From the NCBI GenBank assembly GCA_015055625.1, contig SVHU01000008.1, positions 34,674 through 98,673 of the forward strand: a DNA stretch of 64,000 nucleotides, read 5' to 3'. The notes beneath the pieces were generated by a model, which was not told the origin of the DNA, did not search any database, and worked only from the letters and a program-made list of their open reading frames with translations. This DNA comes from Clostridiales bacterium. GTDB taxonomy: Bacteria > Bacillota > Clostridia > Christensenellales > Pumilibacteraceae. Positions 34,259-43,107 of the stretch are shown here, piece by piece (the first letter of the stretch is position 1; every line of letters begins with the position of its first letter). The position numbers and the translations under genes are program-made.

Positions 34259-34330
34259 AAAGACAAAACGGTTGTAATATTGTTAGTAAAATAATGTTAC
34301 TTGCTAACAATATTAAGATGATTTGTCTTT
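34259..34330. other. Two-tier inverted-repeat element
   Basis: The outer arms AAAGACAAA (34259-34267) and TTTGTCTTT (34322-34330) enclose inner arms AATATTGTTAG (34276-34286) and CTAACAATATT (34304-34314), a 17-nt apical loop and an internal loop of 8 and 7 nt. It lies in the 356-bp gap between nrdD and the next gene, upstream of that gene's promoter. Function unknown; it lacks a T run and is unlikely to be a terminator. Confidence 0.7.
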
Positions 34331-34384
34331 AAAATGTTAAAAACTTTTTAGGTGTCTATTTTGACTAAATCATACTCGTATTAA

Positions 34385-34420
34385 TTGACATTGTGCTAAA
34401 AAAGATATATAATATCTTTT
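34385..34420 (+). promoter_or_regulatory. Consensus promoter with overlapping palindrome
   Basis: TTGACA (34385-34390), 17 bp and TATAAT (34408-34413). A perfect palindrome AAAAGATAT-ATA-ATATCTTTT (34400-34420) covers the -10 box, as expected for a repressor operator. Confidence 0.75.
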
Positions 34421-34462
34421 GGAGTTTTAGAGAATACACATTATTATAGGAGAAATTAAACA

Positions 34463-36808
34463 ATGAAAATTAAAAAATTAGCGTCGATTATAGCAACTTC
34501 TATTTGTGCGTTTTCTTTTGTAATATCACCACTTATCGGTTGTGATACAAGTTCTACGGAAAAAACTGAAATTGCAACCGAAACTGAGTACGAAATTGTA
34601 GATGCAAGTACTTATAACTGGGACTCTTTTAAAAGTCCGTTTGAAGAAATGGATCTTTCTTACGACGAACCAAATCCTAATGACGTAAAAATGAATTTAG
34701 CTGTTATTTCCGATATTCATCTTCAAACAAGAGATGATCACGCGACGCGTAATTTTGAGCGCGCTATCGATACGTGCGTAGAGATGGCTGATGGAAATCT
34801 TGACGCGGTAGCAATGGTTGGAGATCTTCTTGATAACCTTTGGTGGAACACCGTAAACTATTCTGAAGATGGTAATGCAAACGATATAGTTTCGGTAAAT
34901 AATGCTTATAGAATACCAGAAGTAGAACACTTAAGAAACGTTTTCGACCAAGTAATTCCTGCAGATACGTCAGTTATGTTTACGCTTGGAAATCACGATA
35001 TGTGTGATTTTACAGGTAGATACGGCGCAACAACGTCTTCCGACCAAAAAATTGTAGAAGAACTTGAAAAAGTAAAGGACGGCTCGATAAACAGGGATTA
35101 TTTTGAATATCTTCAAGGAGATGACGAAGGCGAATATATAGATTCGCAACCGCAGTCCGTACAGCGAAGATTAGGTCTTAGATATTATCGTCAAAACGGA
35201 GTAAATTTCATAATACTCAATGCGGACAAGTTCTATTCTGCAGTAAATTGCTATACTGAAGGTAGACTTAATTGGCTTAAAAGAGTACTTAACTATATCC
35301 GCGAAAATCATAGCGGAGAGCCTGTTCTAATGTTTACACATCAACCCATAAACGATTCGGTGCTTGGTTCGGTAAACCAAAGCCATTCATTAACGTTAGA
35401 GCCTATTTTGAAAGAATATCCCGAAGTAATTCTTTTTACTGGACACATTCATAGAAGTTTATATCACGAGAGCGCAATCACTCAAAAGTTAGGTTTTACG
35501 GTAGTAGAATCGGCATCTGTAAAATATACCGACAACTCCTTATATACCGAAACTTCAGCCTTCAACGTTTTCAACGGAGCGCAAAGTTCTTCGTCAAGCC
35601 AAGGCTTGATGGTAAGAATTATGAAAGATAATACCGTGCGTATTGCTAGAGTGGATTTCACAAACCAAAGGAAAGCAGGAAAGGATTGGATAGTTAAACC
35701 GCTTGACGGAACTGGAAAGAACGCAATACACACTACCGAGTACCGTGAAAAGAATAATAGCGCGCCATATTTTAAGAATGCAAAGGTTGCGATAGAGTAT
35801 AACGATAACCTAAATCCCACAAAGGATTATACGGATAAATATCTTACAATCAAGTTTTCGCCCGCTCAAGATAAGGAAACGCTTATCCTTGGTTACGTAG
35901 TAAAAACCTACGACAGTATGGGAGAAAAGAGAGAAGAAATTGTTATAGATTCTGCAAATACCGCAGGAAAGCCGCTTAATATGTATTCGCTCAGCTTAAA
36001 AGATCCTCAAAACATAAGCAAGATTGAGATTTTTGCAGAAGACGGGTATTATAAGCGTAGCTTGCCAATAGTTATCGAGAGTAAAGATTTTGGTAACGTG
36101 ATTACAACTAAAAAGCTTACTCAAACGTATATAGGAAGCAGTTCGGCTGTTGGAAACCTTACTGCAAACGGCGTGACCTATTGCAAGAGTGAAGCGTTTG
36201 TAAAAAACGGCGACGTAATAAACAATTTCAAAACCGCGCTAGGTGCAGGCAATTATTACTTCGACGCGTTCGCGTCTTCATATACTTACTCATTCAAAAT
36301 TTCGGATATGGTGTTAGGTAGCGCCGGAACAACTCACGGCGACGCTTCAAGCGAATATAGATTGGGTGTAAACCTTGCAACTTTCGAACAAGATGGTTAC
36401 GTATATTCGTTTAACGGAGTGTTTGATTTTGGTACGTATAATTCAAATACAAGAACGCGTACGTCTACTAACAACTTCTATTTTTACGCAACGGTGTCTG
36501 CCCCTCAAGTCAAAACTTTCACTAGACAATACGCGCTTGCTCCATACGGAATAAACACGGTTGAGATTCCTTCTTACGTTAAAGACAAACTAAAGTCAAG
36601 CGAAGGTGGAGTGGTTAGCGTAACGAGAAACGGTAGTGTGTTTACAATATGTTTTGACAACGAGCAAATAGCAAGTGTAGACCTTAAGGGTGATTATTTG
36701 TTTGTGTACAACCTAGTATCGTTTACAGAAGACGTAAAATCAACGTTTGGAATAAATATCAAGGGAGCGGAAGCAAACTTTACTAACTTTACGTTTACCG
36801 CTCAATAA
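34463..36808 (+). CDS. Lipoprotein calcineurin-like metallophosphoesterase
   Basis: This 781-residue protein has a lipoprotein signal peptide ending PLIGC (Cys about 27). The metallophosphoesterase domain (about 75-330) carries the metal ligands SDIH, GDLLDN, GNHDM and the HxH pair GHIHRS near 328-333, so it is a two-metal phosphatase on the outer face of the membrane. About 420 C-terminal residues look like beta-sandwich domains (an Ig-like piece around 425-520 and a lectin-like region beyond 540). The substrate, possibly a phosphorylated glycan or nucleotide, is unknown. Confidence 0.85.
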   Translation: MKIKKLASIIATSICAFSFVISPLIGCDTSSTEKTEIATETEYEIVDASTYNWDSFKSPFEEMDLSYDEPNPNDVKMNLAVISDIHLQTRDDHATRNFERAIDTCVEMADGNLDAVAMVGDLLDNLWWNTVNYSEDGNANDIVSVNNAYRIPEVEHLRNVFDQVIPADTSVMFTLGNHDMCDFTGRYGATTSSDQKIVEELEKVKDGSINRDYFEYLQGDDEGEYIDSQPQSVQRRLGLRYYRQNGVNFIILNADKFYSAVNCYTEGRLNWLKRVLNYIRENHSGEPVLMFTHQPINDSVLGSVNQSHSLTLEPILKEYPEVILFTGHIHRSLYHESAITQKLGFTVVESASVKYTDNSLYTETSAFNVFNGAQSSSSSQGLMVRIMKDNTVRIARVDFTNQRKAGKDWIVKPLDGTGKNAIHTTEYREKNNSAPYFKNAKVAIEYNDNLNPTKDYTDKYLTIKFSPAQDKETLILGYVVKTYDSMGEKREEIVIDSANTAGKPLNMYSLSLKDPQNISKIEIFAEDGYYKRSLPIVIESKDFGNVITTKKLTQTYIGSSSAVGNLTANGVTYCKSEAFVKNGDVINNFKTALGAGNYYFDAFASSYTYSFKISDMVLGSAGTTHGDASSEYRLGVNLATFEQDGYVYSFNGVFDFGTYNSNTRTRTSTNNFYFYATVSAPQVKTFTRQYALAPYGINTVEIPSYVKDKLKSSEGGVVSVTRNGSVFTICFDNEQIASVDLKGDYLFVYNLVSFTEDVKSTFGINIKGAEANFTNFTFTAQ

Positions 36809-36821
36809 TTAAGGAGAAAAT

Positions 36822-37403
36822 ATGCAATCAAAATTTTTCGCATTTATGGCTCGTATGAAATTCGTCAACAGATGGAGCTTGATGCGTAACACCACAACCG
36901 AAAACATCGCGGAACATTCGCTTAACGTGTCTATGATAGCGCATTGTCTTGCCCTTATCGAAAACAAGTTTTTCGGCGGACAGTACGACGTTTTCAAAAT
37001 CGGAATGATGGGCGCGTATCACGAAACGAGCGAGGTTATAACGGGCGATCTTCCCACGCCTATCAAGTATTTTAGCAAAGAAATGCGCGATAGCTACAAG
37101 TCTGTGGAAAAGATTGCAAACGACACGTTGCTTGCAACCCTTCCAGAAGAATTAGTTGCCGATTTTGACGAGCTTATAAACGCAAATGAAGAAGAGTATA
37201 AGCTTGTAAAATACGCAGATAAGCTTACGGCGTATATCAAGTGTATCGAAGAAACCGCTTGTGGGAATACTGAGTTTAAGCAAGCAGGAAAGTCGATACT
37301 TTCAGAACTTAAATCTTTTAAGTCCGAATCGGTAAACTATTTCTTAAAAGTGTTTATCCCAGCTTACAGTATGACGCTTGACGAGCTTGGTGGAAGAGTG
37401 TAA
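36822..37403 (+). CDS. yfbR: YfbR-like HD-domain 5'-nucleotidase
   Basis: This 193-residue HD-domain protein has NTTTENIAEHSLNVSMIAH near residue 22 and GAYHETSEVITGDLPTPIKYF near residue 65-85, the metal-binding histidines and aspartates of the 5'-deoxynucleotidase YfbR group. It probably hydrolyses dNMPs or related nucleotides. AAGGAG precedes the ATG. It starts an apparently continuous run of housekeeping genes and lies 13 bp after the phosphoesterase lipoprotein gene. YfbR was defined in Gram-negatives, so the precise role here is uncertain. Confidence 0.85.
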   Translation: MQSKFFAFMARMKFVNRWSLMRNTTTENIAEHSLNVSMIAHCLALIENKFFGGQYDVFKIGMMGAYHETSEVITGDLPTPIKYFSKEMRDSYKSVEKIANDTLLATLPEELVADFDELINANEEEYKLVKYADKLTAYIKCIEETACGNTEFKQAGKSILSELKSFKSESVNYFLKVFIPAYSMTLDELGGRV

Positions 37404-37404
37404 A

Positions 37405-38031
37405 ATGACAACTCAAAAAATAATTGATACTCTGGAAAAAACATATCCCACCGCTAAATGCGAGCTTAATTATACGACGGTTTTCGAGCTGTTAGTTGCG
37501 GTAATTCTATCGGCGCAATGCACGGATAAGCGTGTTAATGAGGTTACAAAAACTTTGTTTAGAGTTGCAAATACTCCTCTGCAGTTTTCAAAAATGGAGC
37601 AAGCCGAGCTTGAAAAACTCATTTATTCGTGTGGATTTTACCGAAATAAGGCAAAAAACATAATAAGCGCAAGCAAAGCCATTGTGAATGAGTATAACGG
37701 ACAAGTTCCCGAAGATTTTTCCGCTCTTCTCACTCTTCCTGGCGTTGGAAGAAAAACTGCAAACGTTATGAGTGCGGAAGCTTTCAAAAAGCAAGCGATA
37801 GCGGTTGATACTCACGTTTTTAGAACGGCTAACAGACTAGGACTTGCAAAGGCTAAAACGCCGTTTGAAGTGGAAAAACAGCTCAGGGAAATAATTCCTG
37901 GCGATAAGTATACAAGAATGCATCATCTTTTGATATTTCATGGTAGATACACCTGCAAATCTCAAAACCCCGATTGCAAAAACTGTAATCTTTACGATTG
38001 GTGCGTATATGAAAATAAGAAAATAAAATAA
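37405..38031 (+). CDS. nth: Endonuclease III
   Basis: This 208-residue DNA repair enzyme has the helix-hairpin-helix LPGVGRKTANVM with the catalytic lysine (about residue 112-124), the catalytic aspartate in VDTHVFR (about 135) and the C-terminal [4Fe-4S] site Cx6Cx2Cx5C (CKSQNPDCKNCNLYDWC). It removes oxidised pyrimidines and cleaves the abasic site. The ATG at 37405, one base after the previous stop, is preferred over an in-frame upstream start at 37378. Confidence 0.95.
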   Translation: MTTQKIIDTLEKTYPTAKCELNYTTVFELLVAVILSAQCTDKRVNEVTKTLFRVANTPLQFSKMEQAELEKLIYSCGFYRNKAKNIISASKAIVNEYNGQVPEDFSALLTLPGVGRKTANVMSAEAFKKQAIAVDTHVFRTANRLGLAKAKTPFEVEKQLREIIPGDKYTRMHHLLIFHGRYTCKSQNPDCKNCNLYDWCVYENKKIK

Positions 38032-38050
38032 GACAAAGAGGTCTAAAAAT

Positions 38051-38878
38051 ATGAACAAAATTATTACAAAAAGAAGATTGGCAAGCAACGTTTGCGAGTA
38101 TGTAGTTTATGCTCCAAGAGTTGCTAAAAAGGCAAAACCCGGAATGTTCATCATTTTGAGAGCAGATGAGGAAGGAGAAAGAATTCCTTTTACAATTTGC
38201 GATTATAGTACAGAGGAAGGAACTGTTACCATTCTTGTTCAAGAAGTTGGATATTCCACAGCAAAACTTGCTCTTATACCCGAAGGTGGATATATTCACG
38301 ACTTTGTAGGACCTTTGGGAAAACCCACTGATCTTAGTGAGTTTAGTCGTATTTGTTTGGTTGGAGGAGGAATCGGAACTGCGGTTATTTATCCTCAGGC
38401 GAAATATCTTAACTCTATCGGAAAGCCTGCCGACGTAATTGTAGGCGCAAGAAACAAAAGTCTTATAATGTATGAAGACGAGTTCAAAGCTTCTGCTAAA
38501 GAATTATTCCTCACAACTGATGACGGAAGTTACATCCGTAAAGGTTTTGTTACCGATGTTCTTAGAGAAAATCTTGACAAGGGGCTTTATGATTGCGTTA
38601 TGGCGGTAGGTCCTATGCCTATGATGCGCGCTGTGTGCAATCTTACCAAGGAGTATGGAATAAAGACTGTAGTAAGTATGAATCCTGTAATGGTAGATGG
38701 AACAGGAATGTGCGGAGGATGCCGTATTAAGGTTGGCGGACAAATCAAGTACGCGTGCGTAGACGGTCCGGAGTTTGACGGACACGAAATCGATTGGGCT
38801 GAGGCAATGAACAGACTTGGTGCGTACAAAGAGAAGGAAGAGGAAACTTATTGTCGTCTTACAGGAGAAAAAGAATAA
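38051..38878 (+). CDS. nfnA: NADH-dependent ferredoxin:NADP oxidoreductase, subunit A (NfnA-like)
   Basis: This 275-residue flavoprotein of the ferredoxin-NADP reductase type has an FAD domain (RIPFTICDYS, about 57), an NAD-binding domain (LVGGGIGTA, about 106) and a C-terminal [2Fe-2S] site, CGGCRIKVGGQIKYACVDGP (about 220). It overlaps the next gene by one base (TAATG). As NfnA with NfnB it would couple NADH and ferredoxin oxidation to NADP+ reduction by electron bifurcation; a DhdK/PyrK-like or sulfide-dehydrogenase role is the alternative. Confidence 0.85.
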   Translation: MNKIITKRRLASNVCEYVVYAPRVAKKAKPGMFIILRADEEGERIPFTICDYSTEEGTVTILVQEVGYSTAKLALIPEGGYIHDFVGPLGKPTDLSEFSRICLVGGGIGTAVIYPQAKYLNSIGKPADVIVGARNKSLIMYEDEFKASAKELFLTTDDGSYIRKGFVTDVLRENLDKGLYDCVMAVGPMPMMRAVCNLTKEYGIKTVVSMNPVMVDGTGMCGGCRIKVGGQIKYACVDGPEFDGHEIDWAEAMNRLGAYKEKEEETYCRLTGEKE

Positions 38879-40257
38879 TGGCTATCGAAAAGACCCCCAG
38901 AAATTTAATGAACGAACAAGATCCACAAGTTAGAGCGCACAACTTTAGCGAAGTAGCTCTTGGTTATACTCCCGAGCAAGCAATGGCGGAAGCAAAAAGG
39001 TGCTTGCAGTGTAAAAACGCGCCCTGTCGTAAGGGTTGCCCCGTATCCGTACGTATTCCCGAAATGATGCAAGCGGTAGCAGAGGGCGATTTTGATAAAG
39101 CAGGCGAGATTGTAAAGAGTACCAACTCTCTCCCCTCCGTTTGTGGAAGAGTTTGTCCTCAGGAAGAGCAGTGCGAAAAGTTCTGCCTCCGTTCTCGTAT
39201 CGACGAACCCGTTGCAATTGGCGCGGTAGAAAGATTTGTAGGCGACTATCTTCTTTCTAAAAACGCAAAGCCTCAAAAGGTAGAAAGCAAGGGATATCGC
39301 GTGGCAGTTGTAGGAAGCGGTCCTGCGTCCATTACGTGCGCAGCAGAGCTTCAGAAGAACGGCGTACAAGTTACCGTTTACGAAGCTTTCCACAAAGCAG
39401 GCGGAGTTCTTACTTATGGAATCCCTGAATTCAGACTTCCCAAGTCTTTGGTTAAGAGCGAAATCGATACGGTTTTGGCTCTTGGCGCAGAAATAGAGTT
39501 TAACACCGTTGTAGGTAAAACCATTACAATTGACGAGCTTTTAGAAGAAAACGATGCGGTATTTATCGGTAGTGGAGCGGGACTTCCCTCTTTTATGGGA
39601 ATTCCTGGCGAAAATAATAACGGCGTATACTCTGCAAACGAATATCTTACGCGTGTAAACCTTATGGGCGCGTACAAGTCTGATAGCGTTACTCCCGTAC
39701 AAAAGGGAAAGAACGTTGCAGTAATTGGTGCAGGAAACGTAGCTATGGACGCTGCACGTACTGCTCTTAGAATGGGCGCTGATAAAGTTAGCATTATTTA
39801 CCGTAGAGGCAGAGAGGAAATGCCTGCAAGAAAGGATGAAATACATCACGCAGAGCAGGAAGGAATTAACTTTATGCTTCTTACCAATCCCGTAGAAATG
39901 ATTGGCGAAAACGGTTGGGTAAAGGGACTTAAGTGTGTAAAAATGGAGCTTGGCGAGCCTGATGCAAGCGGAAGACGTAGACCTGTTGCAATCAAGGATA
40001 GCGAATTTATCGTAGATGCAGATATGGTTATCGTCGCGCTTGGAACTACTCCCAATCCCCTTATTAAAGACAGTTGCAACGAGCTTGCAACAAACCCCAA
40101 AGGCACTCTTATCGTAGACGAAGGAATGATGACCTCGGTAGAAAACGTTTACGCTGGCGGAGATGCCGTAACGGGCGCTGCTACCGTTATTCTTGCAATG
40201 GGCGCAGGAAGAAAGGCTAGCGAAACTATACTTAAAAAGCTTGGAATTATCGAATAA
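38878..40257 (+). CDS. nfnB: NfnB-like glutamate synthase small-subunit-type oxidoreductase
   Basis: This 459-residue protein has an N-terminal cysteine cluster region with CLQCKNAPCRKGCPV and VCGRVCPQEEQCEKFC (about 41-110) binding Fe-S, then two dinucleotide folds: VVGSGPASITCA (about 145) for FAD and VIGAGNVAMDAARTALRMG (about 280) for NAD(P). Its start is the ATG at 38878, one base inside the nfnA stop; an upstream in-frame start at 38851 is rejected. NfnAB links NADH, ferredoxin and NADP+, fitting an anaerobe that also has Rnf. Confidence 0.88.
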   Translation: MAIEKTPRNLMNEQDPQVRAHNFSEVALGYTPEQAMAEAKRCLQCKNAPCRKGCPVSVRIPEMMQAVAEGDFDKAGEIVKSTNSLPSVCGRVCPQEEQCEKFCLRSRIDEPVAIGAVERFVGDYLLSKNAKPQKVESKGYRVAVVGSGPASITCAAELQKNGVQVTVYEAFHKAGGVLTYGIPEFRLPKSLVKSEIDTVLALGAEIEFNTVVGKTITIDELLEENDAVFIGSGAGLPSFMGIPGENNNGVYSANEYLTRVNLMGAYKSDSVTPVQKGKNVAVIGAGNVAMDAARTALRMGADKVSIIYRRGREEMPARKDEIHHAEQEGINFMLLTNPVEMIGENGWVKGLKCVKMELGEPDASGRRRPVAIKDSEFIVDADMVIVALGTTPNPLIKDSCNELATNPKGTLIVDEGMMTSVENVYAGGDAVTGAATVILAMGAGRKASETILKKLGIIE

Positions 40258-40291
40258 AACAGGCTAAAAAACAAAAAAGGATAAAAATTAA

Positions 40292-41548
40292 ATGTTTATA
40301 GACAGAGCAAAAATTTACATCAAAGCAGGAAACGGCGGAAACGGTTGCACCTCGTTTTATACCGAAAAGTATATCGCTAACGGCGGACCCGACGGTGGAG
40401 ACGGCGGACACGGCGGAGATATAATCTTCGTCGTAGATCCCGATATGAGCACTCTCAACGACTACCGCTTTTCTCAGCATTACAGAGCGGAAAACGGTGA
40501 GAACGGATCGGGAAAGTTTTGCCACGGTAAAAATGCTCCGCATCTTTATATCAAAGTTCCAAGAGGAACAGTAATCCGTGATAGCGAAACGGGTGGTATT
40601 ATTGCCGATATGTTCGATACCGAAACTCAGGTTACCGTTCTTAAGGGCGGTTTTGGAGGAAAGGGAAACGCAAGATTCCGTTCTTCTCGCCGTCAAGCCC
40701 CCAACTTTTCGCAAGGCGGACAAAAAACTGAAGAAAAATGCGTAACAATGGAGCTTAAAACCATTGCGGACGTAGGTCTTGTAGGATATCCAAACGTTGG
40801 AAAATCCACGCTTTTGTCGGTAATATCTGCCGCAAAACCCAAGATTGCAAACTATCACTTTACCACGCTTTCTCCTAATTTAGGTGTAGTTTCATACTAT
40901 GGTAACGCGTTTGTAGTTGCCGATATTCCAGGACTTATAGACGGTGCAAGCGAGGGGGTAGGACTTGGTCACGACTTTTTGCGCCACGTAGACAGAACTC
41001 GTCTTATCGTGCACGTTGTTGATATTTCGGGTTGTGAGGGAAGAGATCCTGTTGAGGACTATTTCAACATAAACAAAGAGCTCGAAAAATACAACGAGCG
41101 TCTTGCATCGCTTCCTCAAATTGTAGCGCTATCTAAAGCGGATATGGCAGAACCCGAGCAGATCGAAAGATTTAAGAAGGAAACGGGAACAGATCCTATC
41201 GTTATGTGTTCCATTATCCACGAGGGTATTGACGAGCTAAAAAAAGCAATGTGGGAAACGCTTAAAGAGCTTCCTCCCGTTACCGCTATGGAATTTGAGC
41301 CGTTCGAGTACGAGAGTAAAGATACGACCTCTTACTTTATCACTCGCGACAGCGACGGCGCGTACAGACTTGAAGGAGGTATGATGGAAGAGCTTGCAAG
41401 AAACGTTGTGCTTGACAGTAGTGATTCTTTTGCGTACTTCCAGCGTAAGCTTAAAGACGAGGGTGTTATAAAAGCGCTCAAAAAACACGGAATTGAGGAC
41501 GGCGATACAGTGCGCGTTCTTGATATCGAGTTTGAATTTGTAGAATAA
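40292..41548 (+). CDS. obg: GTPase Obg
   Basis: This 418-residue ribosome-associated GTPase has the glycine-rich Obg domain (about 1-158, with GGDGGHGGDI), a G domain with GYPNVGKST (about 166), DIPGLIDGASEG (about 212) and SKAD in place of NKxD (about 283), and a C-terminal OCT domain (about 340-418). It acts in 50S ribosome assembly and stress/growth control. It is followed after one base by nadD-yqeK. Many Obg proteins have NKID; SKAD is a conservative variant. Confidence 0.96.
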   Translation: MFIDRAKIYIKAGNGGNGCTSFYTEKYIANGGPDGGDGGHGGDIIFVVDPDMSTLNDYRFSQHYRAENGENGSGKFCHGKNAPHLYIKVPRGTVIRDSETGGIIADMFDTETQVTVLKGGFGGKGNARFRSSRRQAPNFSQGGQKTEEKCVTMELKTIADVGLVGYPNVGKSTLLSVISAAKPKIANYHFTTLSPNLGVVSYYGNAFVVADIPGLIDGASEGVGLGHDFLRHVDRTRLIVHVVDISGCEGRDPVEDYFNINKELEKYNERLASLPQIVALSKADMAEPEQIERFKKETGTDPIVMCSIIHEGIDELKKAMWETLKELPPVTAMEFEPFEYESKDTTSYFITRDSDGAYRLEGGMMEELARNVVLDSSDSFAYFQRKLKDEGVIKALKKHGIEDGDTVRVLDIEFEFVE

Positions 41549-41549
41549 T

Positions 41550-42671
41550 ATGAAAAGAACGGCATTGTTTGGCGGAAGCTTTGATCCGCTTACAAAAGCG
41601 CATTTGGACGTAATAGAAAAACTAAGCGCAATATTTGACGAAGTTATCGTTATGCCCAGTAAGATATCCCCTTTTAAGACCGACGTTGTTGCGGTGGACG
41701 GATGCGTAAGAATTGCAATGATAAAAGAGTGTTGCAAGCATCTTAAAAACGTGGAAGTTTCCGATTTTGAGGTAAACAACCTTGAAGTTAGCTATACCTA
41801 CGCAACTGTGGAATATCTTAAAGGATTGGACAAAGACGTAACGCTCGTTATGGGTAGCGATATGATTTCTACGCTTTATAAATGGCGTAAGTTTGACTAT
41901 TTAGTGGCAAACGTATCCTTCTTTTTCATACAGCGTCCTTTCTTTGATATGGATTATGAAAAGATAAACGAGTATAAAAATTTGGGCGCAAAAATAGAGA
42001 TTGCAGACTTTATTGGAGAAGAGGGTTCGTCTTCTTTGCTAAAAGTTGCAGTGGCGTTTAATAAGCAGTCGGAAATTGTTCCGCAAATTGTTGCAAACTA
42101 TATATGCGATAACGGACTGTATAAGGACTACTGTTATATAACAAATCTTTACGAAAAGTTTAACATGAAGCAAACGCGAATAGAGCACACGTACCGTACT
42201 GCAAAAATGGCGATAATTCTTGCAAAACAGCACGGAGTTGACGTGGATAAAGCGATAAAAAGCGCGCTACTTCATGATATAGGCAAGTACGTAGACGCTA
42301 AAACGTTGATAGAGCAAGGAATTGCTGTAAAAATAGAGGCTCTGACCTGTCCTTCCCCTGTTCAGCACTGCTTTACGTCCGAAGCTATTGCAAGATATAT
42401 TGTAAAAGAGCAGGACGAAGAAGTGCTTAGAGCAATTCTTAATCATACCACAGGCGATAGAAATATGAGCGACTTAGAAAAAGTGATATTTCTTGCCGAC
42501 TACGTGGAAGAGGGAAGAACTTTTGACGGAGTGGACGAGGTCCGTAAAATTTGTTATAAATCGCTAGACGCGGGTATGAAAATATCCATCGAAAAAACTC
42601 TATCGTATGTAAAAAGCAAGGGTGGAGAAGTGGACGAAAGAACGCTTTTAGCGCTTGCCGACCTAAAATAA
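41550..42671 (+). CDS. nadD-yqeK: Fused nicotinate-nucleotide adenylyltransferase and YqeK-like HD hydrolase
   Basis: This 373-residue protein has an N-terminal adenylyltransferase (about 1-190) starting with GGSFDPLTKAH; GSSSLLK replaces the usual ISSTxIR late in the domain. The HD domain (about 205-360) has RIEHTYRTAKMA and LLHDIGKYVDAKT, the metal site of YqeK, a diadenosine tetraphosphate hydrolase. In many Firmicutes these are two adjacent genes, here joined in one frame. It lies one base after obg and before rsfS, the usual neighbourhood. NAD synthesis would be carried by the N-terminal part. Confidence 0.93.
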   Translation: MKRTALFGGSFDPLTKAHLDVIEKLSAIFDEVIVMPSKISPFKTDVVAVDGCVRIAMIKECCKHLKNVEVSDFEVNNLEVSYTYATVEYLKGLDKDVTLVMGSDMISTLYKWRKFDYLVANVSFFFIQRPFFDMDYEKINEYKNLGAKIEIADFIGEEGSSSLLKVAVAFNKQSEIVPQIVANYICDNGLYKDYCYITNLYEKFNMKQTRIEHTYRTAKMAIILAKQHGVDVDKAIKSALLHDIGKYVDAKTLIEQGIAVKIEALTCPSPVQHCFTSEAIARYIVKEQDEEVLRAILNHTTGDRNMSDLEKVIFLADYVEEGRTFDGVDEVRKICYKSLDAGMKISIEKTLSYVKSKGGEVDERTLLALADLK

Positions 42672-42708
42672 ATACAAGCGGAAAAACCGCAAAAGGATAT
42701 AAAAATTT

Positions 42709-43104
42709 ATGGAAATGACAAATCATATTCAAGAGAAATTGAAAGAGTTTGATCTTGAAAATTCAACCGATTTTGCCGAAGCTTGCGCATACCTTGTAAG
42801 CGAAAAGCGCGGTAAGAAAATTACTATTATCGATCTTCGTGAAAAATCTATCGAAGCCGATTATTTTGTAATTTGTTCAGCATCTTCAACCACGCAAGTT
42901 CGCGCTATTGCCGAATTTGTTGACGACGAGCTAGGAAAGGCAGGCTATAATATCGTTCATCGCGATATCGATACCAAGTGGTCGGCGCTCGATTACAGCG
43001 ACGTAATTGTGCACGTTTTTTATAACGAAGTGCGCGATTATTATCAATTAGAGCGTTTGTGGGAAGATAAAGACAACGTAAGAATTTACGAATACGAGGA
43101 GTAA
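42709..43104 (+). CDS. rsfS: Ribosome silencing factor RsfS
   Basis: This 131-residue protein of the Iojap/RsfS family has KKITIIDLREKSIEADYFVI (about 35-54) and later DYSDVIVHVFYNEVRDYYQLERLW (ending at about 120). It binds ribosomal protein uL14 and keeps ribosomal subunits apart during starvation. It follows nadD-yqeK as in most Firmicutes. Confidence 0.95.
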   Translation: MEMTNHIQEKLKEFDLENSTDFAEACAYLVSEKRGKKITIIDLREKSIEADYFVICSASSTTQVRAIAEFVDDELGKAGYNIVHRDIDTKWSALDYSDVIVHVFYNEVRDYYQLERLWEDKDNVRIYEYEE

Positions 43105-43107
43105 AAG

